Assembly (NCBI GenBank): GCA_034440575.1
Contig: JAOTOL010001638.1
Coordinates: 2,899,501 to 2,963,500, forward strand
Direction of reading: 5' to 3'
From: Imbricaverruca yamaguchii
Lineage: Eukaryota > Arthropoda > Thecostraca > Neoverrucidae
DNA length: 64,000 bases
Position 1 is the first letter of the stretch; each line of letters opens with the position of its first letter. The position numbers and the translations under genes were made by a program. Below are positions 24,180 to 35,019 of the stretch, in pieces. The notes under the pieces were generated by a model. The model was not told the DNA's origin and made no database searches. It saw only the letters and a list, made by a program, of their open reading frames with translations.

Positions 24180-24960
24180 GGTAACTGGACAGCCGGGATG
24201 CGCCCCCCCCCCGCGGTCGGCTGGCCCCGCCCCAGCACTGACCGCACCACTGACCCGAGATTCCCTCAGCGAGACATGTCCGTCCCGGTCCCGGTACCGG
24301 CAAAACTGTTCAATAGGAATCGTTCCTGTGACGTCACAGGCTAACTGTCTGGAACATGCTAAGCGTCGTTAGTCGTTCCTCTTGTTGTACAAGCCGTGTC
24401 ACGCGCATAATTTCTCACGGTGTGCTGCAATGAGTACTTTCCTGTATTGCCTCTGCTGTAATGAGCACTTGCATGTGCCTCCCACCCTTGCCTATGCCAG
24501 TGAGGGTTGAACTGTGGCTGGCGCCGCTCAGCGCAGCACCCGCGGCGCCAGGGTGCGGTGGTGGAAGAGCACTCCGTCAGGGCCGTCGGGCGTCGGTGTC
24601 GCGTGGCCCACGGCGCAACGACGCGCGTCGGTCGAGCCGGATGTCGCCGTGCGCTTGACGCACGGTAGACACTCTGGCATGGCATCCTGCCGCGGCCGAA
24701 CGCGCCGATCAAACAGACGCGCGACGAGCCGCGAGAAGCGGCTGTCGGCGGCTGTCGTCCGCTATCGTCGGCTGTCGTCGGCTGCCGGCGCGTGGCGGTG
24801 GCGGGTCATGACGGCCCCTGTCGATCCGGCCGTGTCGGGGGCGCCAGCTCCGCCGGGCCAGGAGGCGGCCCGACCTGTGGCTGGAGCCGTGCGATGGCAA
24901 CGTCAGCCCATCTTGGCTGGTGGGGGCCACCGGCACGTCATTCCCACTGCCCAGTGATGA
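24180..24960. other. Longest CpG-rich island (~780 bp)
   Basis: CpG-dense with runs such as GTCGTCGGCTGTCGTCGG. Frames of 113-147 codons on the plus strand and 117 on the minus strand are Arg/Pro/Ala-rich and domain-free, as expected from composition. It could be an unmethylated regulatory island or an unrecognised 5' exon. Confidence 0.55.
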
Positions 24961-25326
24961 ATGTCTGGTACTCGTGGCAAGTGCCGCCGCCCCTGTAGAT
25001 CATTTGCGTCGCATTTGCTAGATGAAGCATTGCTCGAATGTGCTGTTAGCGTGCGAATGTCAGACGGTGTCTGAATGAAGTGACAATTTAGGCTGCACGC
25101 GGGGTGCGACATTTTTAATTGCTTGATCTAACTTCGAATGATCTGATACTACTAACTATGCCTGGAACCGCTTTGCGTGAGCAACGCTTGGTGATTAGTT
25201 ACCATGCGCATGACCTGTCTGCACAATGACTAACCTGTGGGGTAGAGTAGAAACCTGACACCAATGATGAATAGGTATATAGGTAATTGTGTGTAAGTCC
25301 GAAGTATGTGTGCGAAAAGCTGCTCT

Positions 25327-25459
25327 TGGTTGGTTATTGATTTTACGACACATCGGCCGATGAGTAATGCAGCATCGCCGCGTCGCCAGTCTCCCACGCC
25401 GATTGGTCGCGAGCGAAGAGTAGCGACAGGTGAGACTCAGGCCCACAACCTTTCGATGC
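25327..25459 (-). mobile_element. SINE-1 copy 3, 5'-truncated
   Basis: On the minus strand it starts at ATCGAAAGGTTGTGGG, just before the B-box, so the A-box part is missing. The body (GACCAATCGGCGTGGGAGA) and the 3' AACCAACCA end are present. A perfect 11-bp duplication AAAGCTGCTCT flanks it (25316-25326 and 25460-25470). The truncation is therefore a feature of the insertion and not a later deletion. Confidence 0.88.
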
Positions 25460-25594
25460 AAAGCTGCTCTAGTTCTTCCTGAATACAGGAAGCTCCAGCT
25501 GCCTAGTGTCATTGGTGAAGAACTTGCCAGCGATTGATGAAGCTGAGACATATCCCTCACAGTGCGGGGAGAGAGCATGCACCTCGGGTGGAAC

Positions 25595-25745
25595 TCTCTC
25601 AGTGCTTGGAGCAGTTCATGAGACTCGGCTTTGAGACTCTCCTATGGCCCTAGCAGTGCTGGGAACAGTTCGTGAAACGTGGCTGTAGCCTTCGCAGTCC
25701 GGGCAGTAGTTCATGAAGCTCGCTTATTGCCTTCACAATACTGTG
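25595..25745 (+). repeat. Short tandem repeat of ~50 bp, three units
   Basis: The theme CAGTGCTGGGAACAGTTCRTGAA, followed by a GGCT segment, recurs near 25599, 25655 and 25698. Confidence 0.7.
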
Positions 25746-26474
25746 AAAGCCATACGTGAGCTTAATGAACTTACCTATCAAAATCATGCTGATGAGGAAT
25801 CGAGTTGCCTTTCACTAAAGTTGTTTTTTTCTCCCTCCTCCGACCTCCGAACCCGCTTAGAATATTTGCATGAAATATGCAGTGCCATTGTGTCAATCTC
25901 GAGTCGACATCCTGTCGAATCTCAGCACGACGGGTTTTTAACGTCACTGCCTTAGGACAGGTCAAGGTCAGGCTACGCCTCTCCCACAGTGGATCCTCAG
26001 ACATTCGTTGAGAATGTGTCGTCATCAAACCGTAAATCTAGTTGAATATTAAATGTATCTATACTGATGTGTGTGTGCGTGTGTGTGTGGTTGACTTTTT
26101 TCCAGACTGTCGCCGTGTTGGTGATGTTGACTGGCTGATGACCAAAATAATCGAGAAACGCAAAAGCAACCTTAGCTACAATGTCTAATTGAATGCAACT
26201 GTGGAACTGCTTCTGTGTGAGTGATTTTGCCCAATATAAATTTGTATTCGAACATCTAGCCGATATAATATACATAGCATGCGAAAATAGCCCATGTACT
26301 AATACATACAACCTTATTGTGCAACGGCAATGAACATCCATTAATTGTGTTTCAAGTTTCAAGTCAGTATTACGTTATTAGATAAGGAATAAGGAACTGA
26401 ACGTGACCGGTGACCATGGCTTTTACAGGCGTCATAGCATGAGACAGACTCCGTTTGCATACCACGTACATTGA

Positions 26475-26610
26475 AGCATGGAATCACATGTGTTTCCCGA
26501 GCAATGTCTGAAAACGACTTTGAGTGCAGGAGAGCACCCCGGAATCACATGTATTTCCCTCTGAATGTCTGAAAAAGACAGTGACTGCCGGATGCCTGAT
26601 TGCACCCCGA
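26475..26610 (+). repeat. ~70-bp imperfect direct duplication
   Basis: GGAATCACATGTGTTTCCC with following ATGTCTGAAAA at 26479 recurs at 26551 with GGAATCACATGTATTTCCC and ATGTCTGAAAAAGAC. Confidence 0.8.
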
Positions 26611-27134
26611 CATTGACTTATGTGACCGGACCCGGAAAGCCAACCGGGGGGGGGGGGGAGAGTGGTTTTTTAGGCGTGCCGGACCATAAAGGTCATTTGC
26701 GCCGCCTTTAAAGGAACACGTTGCATATCTGTCTATGAAAGCGAGTGTTACCATCAAGGTACTGGCAAGTGTACATTTACGTTAAGGGAATTTTCCGTTA
26801 TACTTTGTGCGAAGTTTTTTGGGTGCTGAAGGCGGGGGCTGGGTTGGGGACGTCTCCCTGATGTCTAACTGGTTTTAATTTTACTTTACTCCTCCACATA
26901 ATAATTTGCGGTTTGTGTGAGGCTGGGGTGTTTTGAGTGTCGAGTTGATTTTGCCAGGGTGCCGGCTTTAGCCTACTCCTATCGAAGAGCACCGAGGGAT
27001 TTTTACCGTGCGGACAAGGAGGCAATTGTCCACACCGCCTTTCACGCCGGCTGCCGCGTGTTAGTTGTTAGTAGTTGGTTAGATTATGCATGCCATGCAG
27101 GGTTGTCAGTTGGGTTAGTACGGTGTTTCATAAT

Positions 27135-27440
27135 TTGGCTCCTCTACCTCCGCTGTTCCTCTGGGTAGCCATTTACGTTAGGTGTCGGAAGGCAAGCCGG
27201 CTCATCTACGTCCGACGGCTCCTCTGGGTGGTGGTTTTACGTTAAGCTACTTTTTTTTGTAAGTTTCGTTGTTTTCCTAAAGCAAGTCGGCTCATCTACC
27301 TCCGACGGCACCGCTAGGTAGCCAATTATTCCTAATTGGGAAGCAAATCGGCTCATGTACGTCCGACGTCATGCGGGGATGGTATTTACGTGTTTCCTAC
27401 GAGTGTTTCGCGGTCATGTATTGCAAGTTGATGTGAACGT
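27135..27440 (-). repeat. Degenerate tandem repeat in the LINE 3' region
   Basis: Four related units start near 27135, 27194, 27284 and 27345 (+ coordinates), 59-90 bp apart. Each has a core like CGGCTCATCTACGTCCGACG followed by CTCTGGGTRG, and three are followed by TTTACGTTA or TTTACGT. The block lies just downstream of the LINE stop codon, so it is most likely its 3' UTR. A further TTTACGTTAA at 26776 hints that the series extends left. Confidence 0.7.
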
Positions 27441-27449
27441 TGGTGGTGC

Positions 27450-28124
27450 TTAGAGAGCTCCTGCTAGTTCTGTGGCATACAGATATTTAAATAGCAATTG
27501 AATGAGTTCTGCGTGTTTGTCACCGAGAAGCGATGGAAGCGATAGGGTGATGCCCTCTGTCTGGCAGAAGGCCTTAAGGGGTTGTCTCTGAGAGCTAAAG
27601 CTACTGCAGTCTAGCAGGATGTGGCCTTGGCTTAACGTGGTGTTGCAGGTGTCGCAGTGAGGTGTTGTGTGTTGGTCATCCTCTAATCGAGGCTGTGTTA
27701 GTTGTGTGCAACCGGTTCTAAGTCTAGTGAGGGTGCCCTCTTTCTGTCGGTGAGACTGATTTGATGTGTTCCATGTGCCTATGTTTGGTTTTATTGCGTG
27801 GGCGTGGTTGGATTTGTGTTGTGTTGAGTTGTGTTGTGTCCATGTGTTCTGTTGGTGTTGGCGAATGCGATGTTGTAGGAATGCTTTGCAATCGTCTACC
27901 GAATATTCCACGCTGGGGTAGGTGTTCGATGCTAGGGCTTGCTTTGCGAGCCGGTCTGCTTCTTCGTTACCTGGGATGTTGGCGTGGCCCCGAATCCAGA
28001 GGAAGGAAAAGTTCATGTTTACGTTATGGGCCACGCTTTGTTGGATTCGATCAATGATGTGATGAGGACAGTCGTGGGTGTTGCTAATTGGCTGTAGGAC
28101 GGATTTGGAGTCTGAGCAAATTTT
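27450..28124 (-). pseudogene. LINE ORF2 fragment: second half of RNase H and C-terminus
   Basis: Beyond SINE-2 the reading resumes as CSDSKSVLQ, the strand with the third RNase H catalytic Asp. It runs through HIIDRIQQ to WIRGHANIPGNEEADRLAKQA, which holds the conserved His and the last catalytic Asp. A C-terminal tail follows with a Cys/His-rich patch (HCDTCNTTLSQGHILLDC), as in other RNase H-bearing LINE proteins, and a natural-looking stop at 27450. Joining it to the segment above across the SINE would restore a normal domain order, so the LINE was inserted first. Not functional as it stands. Confidence 0.87.
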
Positions 28125-28471
28125 TATTTTTTATTTTTTTTAAATAAATTTAATTCGAATTATTGTTGGGGTGGCTTGAGGAACCAGGGTTCTATTGCTA
28201 AGCAGAGCTTGTTGCCTGAACCCTGGCCCCACCACCCGATCCATGAACTCCAGTTCAACGGCAGAATTTAGACCGAAAGTTTAACGTGCCGCCAATGTAC
28301 CGACACGGCCGCCCGGTAGCTCGTCCCCGGCCTTATCGGGCCAGCTGCCAATTGACACTCCCGGCCGGGGGCTAAATGCGAGCTCGCGAAGCGACTCGAA
28401 CCCTGTGTTCCCAGTACAGGGGAGACCAGTGCAGGCCAGCGCTCCAAACAACTGAGCTACCGGGGCGGCAG
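28125..28471 (-). mobile_element. SINE-2: tRNA-derived SINE inserted in the LINE RNase H
   Basis: A ~347-bp element in the same orientation as the host LINE. On the minus strand it begins with a tRNA-like head GCCCCGGTAGCTCAGTTG (A-box) and about 50 bases later has GGGTTCGAGTC (B-box), the two internal Pol III promoter boxes. A GC-rich body follows, then a tail of A/T-rich sequence ending in A-runs broken by T. The LINE codons on the two sides (VVI and CSDSK) are continuous across it. The flanks share only ATTT, so any target-site duplication is very short. No second copy was found in the window. Confidence 0.85.
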
Positions 28472-29275
28472 AAATCACTACGTTTCTGACTTTTCGCTTA
28501 ATGAGAATGAAAATGGCGGCCAGAATGGCCATTGCTTCAGCAGAGTAGATGGAGAAGTTATCCGGTAGACGTTTGGAAAGTCTGAGACCTGGCCCAGTGA
28601 TGCCGATGCCTACCTTAGCCTCGTGTTTCGACCCATCCGTGAATATGAGTGATTTGTGATTGTTGTCATCGGCGAACTTGTGAAAGAGGCCTAGAATCTC
28701 CGCCGATGTGTTAGTGGCTTTCTTCTTCGAGAGCAAGTACTCGACCTTTGGTTGACTGAAAGTCCAAAAGGGCCTAATGGGCGGTCGAGCTGCAGTGGAT
28801 GGCATTGTGAGGTTAAGATCTGAGAGAGCCGTGGCAATTTGAATTCTATGTGGTGGAAGTTTGCGCGCAAATCGGCTCTTGTCGTATCTGCCAACCATGA
28901 AGCAGCGCTGTGCCGGATGATTTGGAATGGATTTGATTTTGATGTGGTAACTGCACAGGTGTTGTGTCCTCCTATGGTGGAGTGATGGTGTGTTTGAGTC
29001 TACTAGAAGTCTAGCTATCGGTGTAGCGCTAAGGGCGCCTGTGGCTGCTCTGATGCAGCTGTTTTGGATGGCTTCTAATTTTTTTACTCTGACTCTGAAA
29101 TTATGGAAAAAAATGATGCTGTTGTATTCTATGATGGGTCGTATGATTGATGTGTACAGTCGCATAAGTGTTTGCCTGTCTCCGCCCCAGTCTGTGCCTG
29201 CAAGTGCACGTATTATGTTGACGCGCTTCGCGCTTCGCTTCGTGATGCGGTGATATGGGTGTTGAAACTGAGTTT
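28472..29275 (-). pseudogene. LINE ORF2 fragment: post-RT linker and first half of RNase H
   Basis: This continues the LINE protein after the stop and frameshift. Readable from about 29165, it carries TSIIRPIIEYNSI, the usual post-RT segment (RPxxEY), then a linker, then the RNase H start with catalytic Asp in LIFTDGS (residues 176-179 of this frame) and Glu in IYSAEA. Between 29220 and 29240 a locally repeated GAAGCG/CGAAGCG run sits where the frame is lost, which suggests slippage. The frame breaks off at VRNVVI, where SINE-2 is inserted; the codons after it are SINE sequence. Confidence 0.85.
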
Positions 29276-31150
29276 TTAGTCTAAATGCACCACTAGGAAT
29301 TTGAAACTTTTCACCTGCTCGATGGCTTTGCCATCGATTTTAAGTAACGTTTTCGGTGTGGGACGGAGACGACTGTATGTGACATTGGCCGATTTTTCTG
29401 CGGACAGGGTGAAGCCCCAAGTTTTGCACCACTTTGCAATGTGGTCTAGTCCTGCCTGAATGGTTTTGTCAGCTTTAAGGAAGCATTGTGATGTTGTCCA
29501 GATTGCTATGTCGTCCGCGAAAAGTGAGTAGTGAAGTGAAGTGTCCCCGTGGTCGGCAAGTATGTCGTTGATCATGATGATGAAGAGGCTCGGCGAAAGC
29601 ACGCTCCCCTGAGCCAGGCCCTGCTCCTGAGTTGTGGTGTTTGATGTGACATTGCCGCATCGAACCCTAAGAGTCCTATCCCTGAGGAAGTTGAGGATGA
29701 AGTGCGCCATGTGTCCACGTAGGCCTATCTTATGGAGTTTGTGTGTCAGCGCTGACTTGTGTACTCGGTCGAAGGCGGCAGTGATGTCTAGGTAGGCAGC
29801 TATTGTTGTGCGTTTAATGCATAGACCACTTTTGATGTCATGCACTAACCTAATGAGATTGTCTGTAGTTGATTTTTGCCGTTGGAAGCCGCATTGAAAT
29901 TCGTCGAGCAGGTCGTTGTGTTCCAGAAATTGCCTCAATCGTGTGTTGACCATGCGTTCGACCAGCTTGCTAGCACAGCTAGTAAGTGAGATGGGTCTAT
30001 AGCCTTTTGGGGTGGAGTGATCTTTGTGCGGCTTTGGTAATGGTATGACTACGCTCTCCCGCCAGGATGCGGGAAACGTGTCGGTTTGGTACAGTTCATT
30101 TATGGCCGTTAGTAGATACGTTAGGGAGTTTTTGCTAAGACGTTTAAGAAACTGGTAATGAATGTCGTCCGGCCCAACCGACGTGTTTCCACACTTGCTG
30201 AGAGCAAGTTCTAATTCGTGCATAGTGAATGACTGATTGTAGATTTCTCTATTGTCAGAGCTAAAATTTGCCTTGGAGGCAAGGGCGTCTAGGACGCTTA
30301 CTATAGTGGTGTCATAGTTGGTGTTGCCGGATACGCTGGCGTAGTGTAGTTTAAAGTGGTCTACGACTTGTTGTGGGTCAGTGATGTGCTGTCCATTCAC
30401 CGTCAGCTGGGGGAAAGGGCCTGGTGGTGGGCGTTTCAGGTTGAAGCGCTTCATCAGGTCCCAGATTCTGCCGGTAGGTGTGAACCTATTGAATTGCGAG
30501 GCAAAAGACTGCCAAGGGTTTTGGCGTGCTGTTCGAATTGTGTATCGGCAGTGTTTTTGAGATTGCCTGTATGCTGATAGGTGTGCTTCGCACACGCATC
30601 TTTTGAATTGTTTGTGGGCACGGCGTGCGGTTTGAATTGTTATTCGTGCAGCGATTGCCCTTTGACAGTCCGGGGTCCACCATGGCGTAGATGGCTTTTT
30701 CCTAGGTTTGGTACTTTGTGGGACTGAATTTTGTGCTGCTGAGCTGATGGCCCTTAGGATCGTTTCTATCTTACTGGTATCTGAAGTTGCTAGGTTGAGG
30801 TCCACCTGTTCCTCGAATTTAGTCCAGTCCGCTCTTTTCAAATTCCAAGATTGTCTGAATAGTTTAGTATGGTGGATAGCGTCCATGCTGAGCCTGATTG
30901 TGATTGGATAGTGGTCGCTCAGCCCGGGAACGTCTGAAACTGACCAGTCAAATAGTGAGCTAAGTCGTGGGGTGCAGCACGTTAAGTCTATGCAAGTGTC
31001 CGATCCTAATAAGGTCGGGTTGTGGCGGGTGGCGGCTCCGGTGTTAAGAAGCACTAGGGTGTGGTCCGAAATAAACTGGTGAATTTGGTGCCCTCTAGTG
31101 TCCGTCTGGTCGCTTCCCCATGAGGGGTGTTTAGCATTAAAGTCCCCCTC
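29276..31150 (-). pseudogene. LINE ORF2 fragment: endonuclease C-terminus and reverse transcriptase
   Basis: An open frame of about 640 codons reads from 31198; its first ~17 codons are read-in from flanking DNA. Endonuclease motifs are GDFNAKH (residues 18-24) and SDHYPI (94-99), so only the end of the domain is left. RT motifs follow in order: GYRPISL (399-405), AYLDITAAFD (468-477), GLAQGSVLSP (527-536) and the catalytic FADDIAIW (560-567). In the family, this protein nicks target DNA and copies the element RNA onto it. The frame ends at a TAA right after SFKFLVVHLD, where related proteins continue. The downstream coding sequence resumes in another frame, so this stop is a disabling mutation and not the natural terminus. 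Confidence 0.9.
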
Positions 31151-32543
31151 ACCAACCGCAAAGAAAGCCAACCACAAAGGATCGACATAAATATTCAAAG
31201 TTATTCTGAAAGTTCAAGAGGAATCTGCACAGTGCCGTTCATCGCATCTTCTGATCGAACTTAGAACAAAAGTTCGTAATTGGGATTCAAGTTGGCCTCT
31301 CCCGCTCATGTGGGGTAGCGAATGTTGAATTAACCATTACTGTATTCGGATGTAAGCGTCAGCGCATAAAACGCAAGCATTGCTCATTGAGACGCACGCA
31401 TTTGTTTCGCTTGGGTGTGCTTATTTGTCGTATCGGATAAACGCAGAATGTAAACCGTGCTGTCGACGTATATGGAAGATAACCACGGTGGTCACAGCGG
31501 TGGTAGAAAATGGGTAACATCAGCGCTACGAGCACTGCTTATTCCACGAGCGAGGTTGTATGCTATCGACGTGGGACACATAGTATATGAATTAGCTATG
31601 AGGCTTCTAAGCATTAGAAAGGAAGCTTCATATGAGTTAAAATTATATATATAGATGGCACTGGGAATTAAATGAACATTTGCATCTGGTTGATGCAAGA
31701 GACGTAGACACATTTAGCCATTTCACAATGCCAAAAGCATGTTGGAAATGCGATGGAAATTAGAGATGTCCTGAGGCGCAGCGGCATATTGGTGTTAATG
31801 ACTCGCCCAGGCCACAGAAGCACGCTACCCTGGGTGGTTATTAGCAAAGCCTCCCAATGGTGCTCGCGGGGCTGCCGTCAGCCAGAATAGGCTCTACCCC
31901 GATAAGCTGCTGCCAGTGTACCGCCAGCAACTTGTGCTATGTGTGCAGTGCTGTGCAAAGACGGCGAACAATAACTAATTGATTGTTCTGTAAGTGCATA
32001 AATATGCTTGCGAATATAACTGTTGTCTCCGAATTCGGAAAAGGTCAGTTTTAAGGTTAGCTGGAGCTATAGCTTTAGATAAGTTGCAGCATAGAATAGA
32101 GACACCAAGCAGCGAAGATGATAATTGCAGTGATTCGGATTAAGCATCGGGAAGTCCTCATGGTGATGGAGAAAATACCAGGTATGTTTAACAAACTTTG
32201 CTGAGCATGCATCACGAATTCTTTAGAGGAGGAATGGCAGTCTTCCGCTTGCTCTTGTTACGGGCGAGAGAGAAATCCAAGAAAAGGCACATCGTTTTCT
32301 CCTCACTATATGTCGTTCGGTGTAATCGCGTTTTTGTCGAACACAGGATCTTAATGGTGAATTTGTCTTTACCTTGCAAAACTCTAACTTTCCGGCCGTT
32401 CGGTCTCCAGTAGTATGTTTGTCATGCCATGTGATTTGCATGCCAGGCGACTGGCGATGAGTCAACTTGTTAATGGCTGTGGAATACACGATACCATGTT
32501 GAGCGTTTTGGTGTGGCGTAACATGACCAGGAAAGCTGTGGGA
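31151..32543. other. Unassigned DNA right of the LINE
   Basis: No coding or repeat feature recognised between the LINE 5' junction and T1 copy 2. Confidence 0.6.
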
Positions 32544-32547
32544 TTAA

Positions 32548-33545
32548 CCCGTCCCGTCTTGGGGGGGGGGGGGTTCTTCACCCCCTCAGGTTTTTTTCGC
32601 GGATAGTGGACAAACGGCACGCGGCAGCGCACCCAAATTTGGCATACCTTTTCCCACATCAATTTGGCATGCTGCTTTAGAATGTTAAAGTCAGGTCATC
32701 TAGGGTCAACGAGTTAGTCAAGGTCAAGTGAGATCACCTCCAAAAAGGTTCAACCAGTCGTCACGCTTTAACGGATACAGATATATTAATGACACTTTCA
32801 GCGTTTTCTTATCCTTAGGGATGCAATCACATGTACGAGTGGAATTTGTCTTCTTATTTTCGTTTTTGACTACATACACATTTTACATATTTGCCAAATT
32901 GCAGTTCAAATAGAAGATTCTGTCTAAAGTAACCATTTTTTTATTAGAGCAAGTTGACTTCAAACAACGTTTCTCGGTCTGCTCTACCCATTGGAACAGG
33001 AAGATTTACAAAACTTAAAAACACAAAATTGTGAAAGTAAAAAATGGTGGGTGGGGCAAAAAATTAAAGCCCTGGTCGGTTTCGCTGTCCTTTTCTCATT
33101 CCACATAATTTTTGTTTTTTCATATATCCCACAAAATGAACTCCCCAGAGCCAAAAACATAATGTAAGTCGTGAAAAGTCGTGAAAAATTAGCCCCCTGG
33201 TGACGTCACTTTTGGGGAGATATTTTTTGGGATGTACTTGGACCCTACTCGTCGAGCGCTTTCCAATGACACCTCTTTTGTTTTCGTGCGAAGCTTAGTT
33301 TGGATTTTAGATTGGGTTACTAACCGCCCCCCCCCGAGACGCGGGGACGAGTAGTCTAGGGGCAAGTTGCTCGTCTCACAATCGAAAGGTTGTGGGTTCG
33401 AGTCTCTCCTGTCGCTACTCTTCGCCCGCGACCAATCGGCGTGAGAGATTGGCGACGCTGCATGACTCGACGGTCGATGTATCGTAAAACCAATAACCAC
33501 CCCCCGAGACGGGGTGTGATGATCTGACCGGAAAGACGGCGCGGG
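32548..33545 (+). mobile_element. T1 element copy 2, carrying a SINE-1
   Basis: Flanked by TTAA at 32544-32547 and 33546-33549. It is 998 bp including SINE-1 and its duplication, about 828 bp without them, which matches the other copies. A poly(G) run lies just inside the left tip. The AATTTGGCATACC block and GATCTGACCGGAAAGACGGC end are conserved. Confidence 0.9.
33342..33499 (+). mobile_element. SINE-1 copy 4, inserted in a T1 element
   Basis: Full-length copy with GACGAGTAGTCTAGGGGC head, B-box GGGTTCGAGTC, body GACCAATCGGCGTGAGAGAT and AACCAATAACCAC end. It is flanked by the perfect 12-bp duplication CCCCCCGAGACG (33330-33341 and 33500-33511). That sequence occurs once, uninterrupted, in the matching place of the other T1 copies. 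It is thus a clean nested insertion. Confidence 0.93.
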
Positions 33546-34189
33546 TTAATAAAGCGACATAACATCCCGTGTCGCCTGAATCAGTTCGACAATTCAAAGC
33601 AGCGCATTCGAGTCAGAAATGCATGCACTAAAAAGCCAGCAACAAAGAAACCAAATGGCGGTAGTGCAAACAAGTTCAGCCGAGGTGGAAACATTCCGAG
33701 AGCGAAGGTAATTTTTCAGAAACCGAGCTCCTCTGCAGAATACGGTGCATGTATCTTGGTTTTGAATACGCTGCGTTAAATTGCCGAAATGAGTTGTAAT
33801 TTTGCCTCAAGTGCATGTGCTTCCATCGAAATTGGACGCGATAATACATCCCATCGCGTTCTAATAAGGACACTTTCGGTTGGTTCACAAATGGCCCAAA
33901 CGGTATGATACTACACCATGCACTTGCAGCCTTATACCAAGTAGCTGTAGCACTATACCCCCTTGCGTACCCTTGTTCATATCGGGCCTCTAATGACACC
34001 CTATGCTGACTATCGCTCAATCTTTTGCGTCGCCGTACAAGATCGTGCCCTCTCGAGATCTCTCCTATGTGGTTTGTATGATGCAACCAGTCAAAATCTA
34101 GTCCAGTCTAAGAAGTCCGAGAGTAATCCGCCTTCTACTACATCCACTATATGGCACGGCCATGTTCTGGGAAGCAAACGCAGCGTGAG

Positions 34190-34625
34190 TTGATCTTGCC
34201 GGCAAGCCTATCGTTCCGGCTGCGCCACATCGGCGTCGATCGCCGCGGGGAATGTCAATGTCCGCCGCCGAACGTGCTTGCTCTGGCCCCGGGCCATCCA
34301 ACTTTAGACGGGCGGCCTCCTCCGACGGCCCCCAAATGGGCTCATATGTTGTTCATGTCCGACTGATTCGCTGGGCGGACCGGCCGGCTCCTGCAGCCGC
34401 CGCGAGACGACATCGTCTCGAATTGAGCGACAGTCGGCAGCCTCGGCATGCATTGGGCGTGGCGCGCCTGTCCTTCGGGCGAACTGGCACTTGACGGTGA
34501 AACGATGTATCACGCCGGCCAAGTCAGGCGTCAGGCCTGCCGCGCCCTGATATCCGGCTGCCTGGGGAGGCGAATGACCTCCATGGGACTGCCAGCCTGC
34601 GCGGCCTGGCTCGTATTAGCCAGCC
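34190..34625. other. CpG-rich island, function unknown
   Basis: CpG-dense segment between a T1 copy and a decayed T1 copy. Frames of 70-135 codons overlap on both strands without domains. Confidence 0.5.
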
Positions 34626-34778
34626 GGCTGGCACTTCCCTGCTACTACCTGTTGCTGCCTCACCAGTCGACCAGCTGGTCATATATATTTATATATTTAT
34701 TTCATGATGCATGCCCTCCACGTACAGTGGCTATTATGTACCTTTGCCTGTGCTCGGAGCTTTGTCATCTTTGTTGGT

Positions 34779-34809
34779 GCAGGGCGTGGTTGTTCAGACC
34801 ACGCCCTGC
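34779..34809. repeat. Perfect 12-bp hairpin
   Basis: GCAGGGCGTGGT (34779-34790), a 7-nt loop and ACCACGCCCTGC (34798-34809), followed by TTTTT. It looks like a structured RNA end but has no promoter boxes nearby. Confidence 0.85.
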
Positions 34810-35019
34810 TTTTTCCCCTAGCTTTTTCCGACGAAGAGTACGACTAGTAATATGAAGCAAAAACTCAACGGATTCCGAATGACCAGATCTCGCGATTGAT
34901 GCCCGAGTTTTGTACTTTGGGTTACTAGTTATGGTCAAATCAGTTCAAATGTTAACTTGTGCTGTACAGGTACATATTTAACATGGCCAATCGCTGTGCC
35001 AGCCAACGGAAGTTTTTCG

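Larger units (their letters stand above)
26800..31150 (-). mobile_element. 5'-truncated non-LTR retrotransposon (LINE) with APE endonuclease remnant, RT and RNase H
   Basis: A minus-strand LINE. Going 5' to 3' (high to low coordinate) it holds the C-terminal half of an APE-type endonuclease, a full reverse transcriptase, a linker and an RNase H domain. It ends with a 3' region that contains a degenerate tandem repeat. An RNase H after the RT places it in the I/R1/LOA/Jockey-related group; I favour an I-like clade but cannot fix it. It is truncated at the 5' end near 31150, inside the endonuclease, which is typical of target-primed reverse transcription. The copy is dead: it has a premature stop near 29276, a frameshift near 29220-29240 and a SINE-2 insertion at 28125-28471. 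The 3' limit near 26800 is approximate because no clear tail or target-site duplication was seen. Confidence 0.88.

Noticed and set aside
33345..33418. Functional tRNA gene within SINE-1
   Set aside because: A- and B-boxes are present but the acceptor and anticodon stems do not pair, and the same sequence recurs with a fixed SINE body and target-site duplications.
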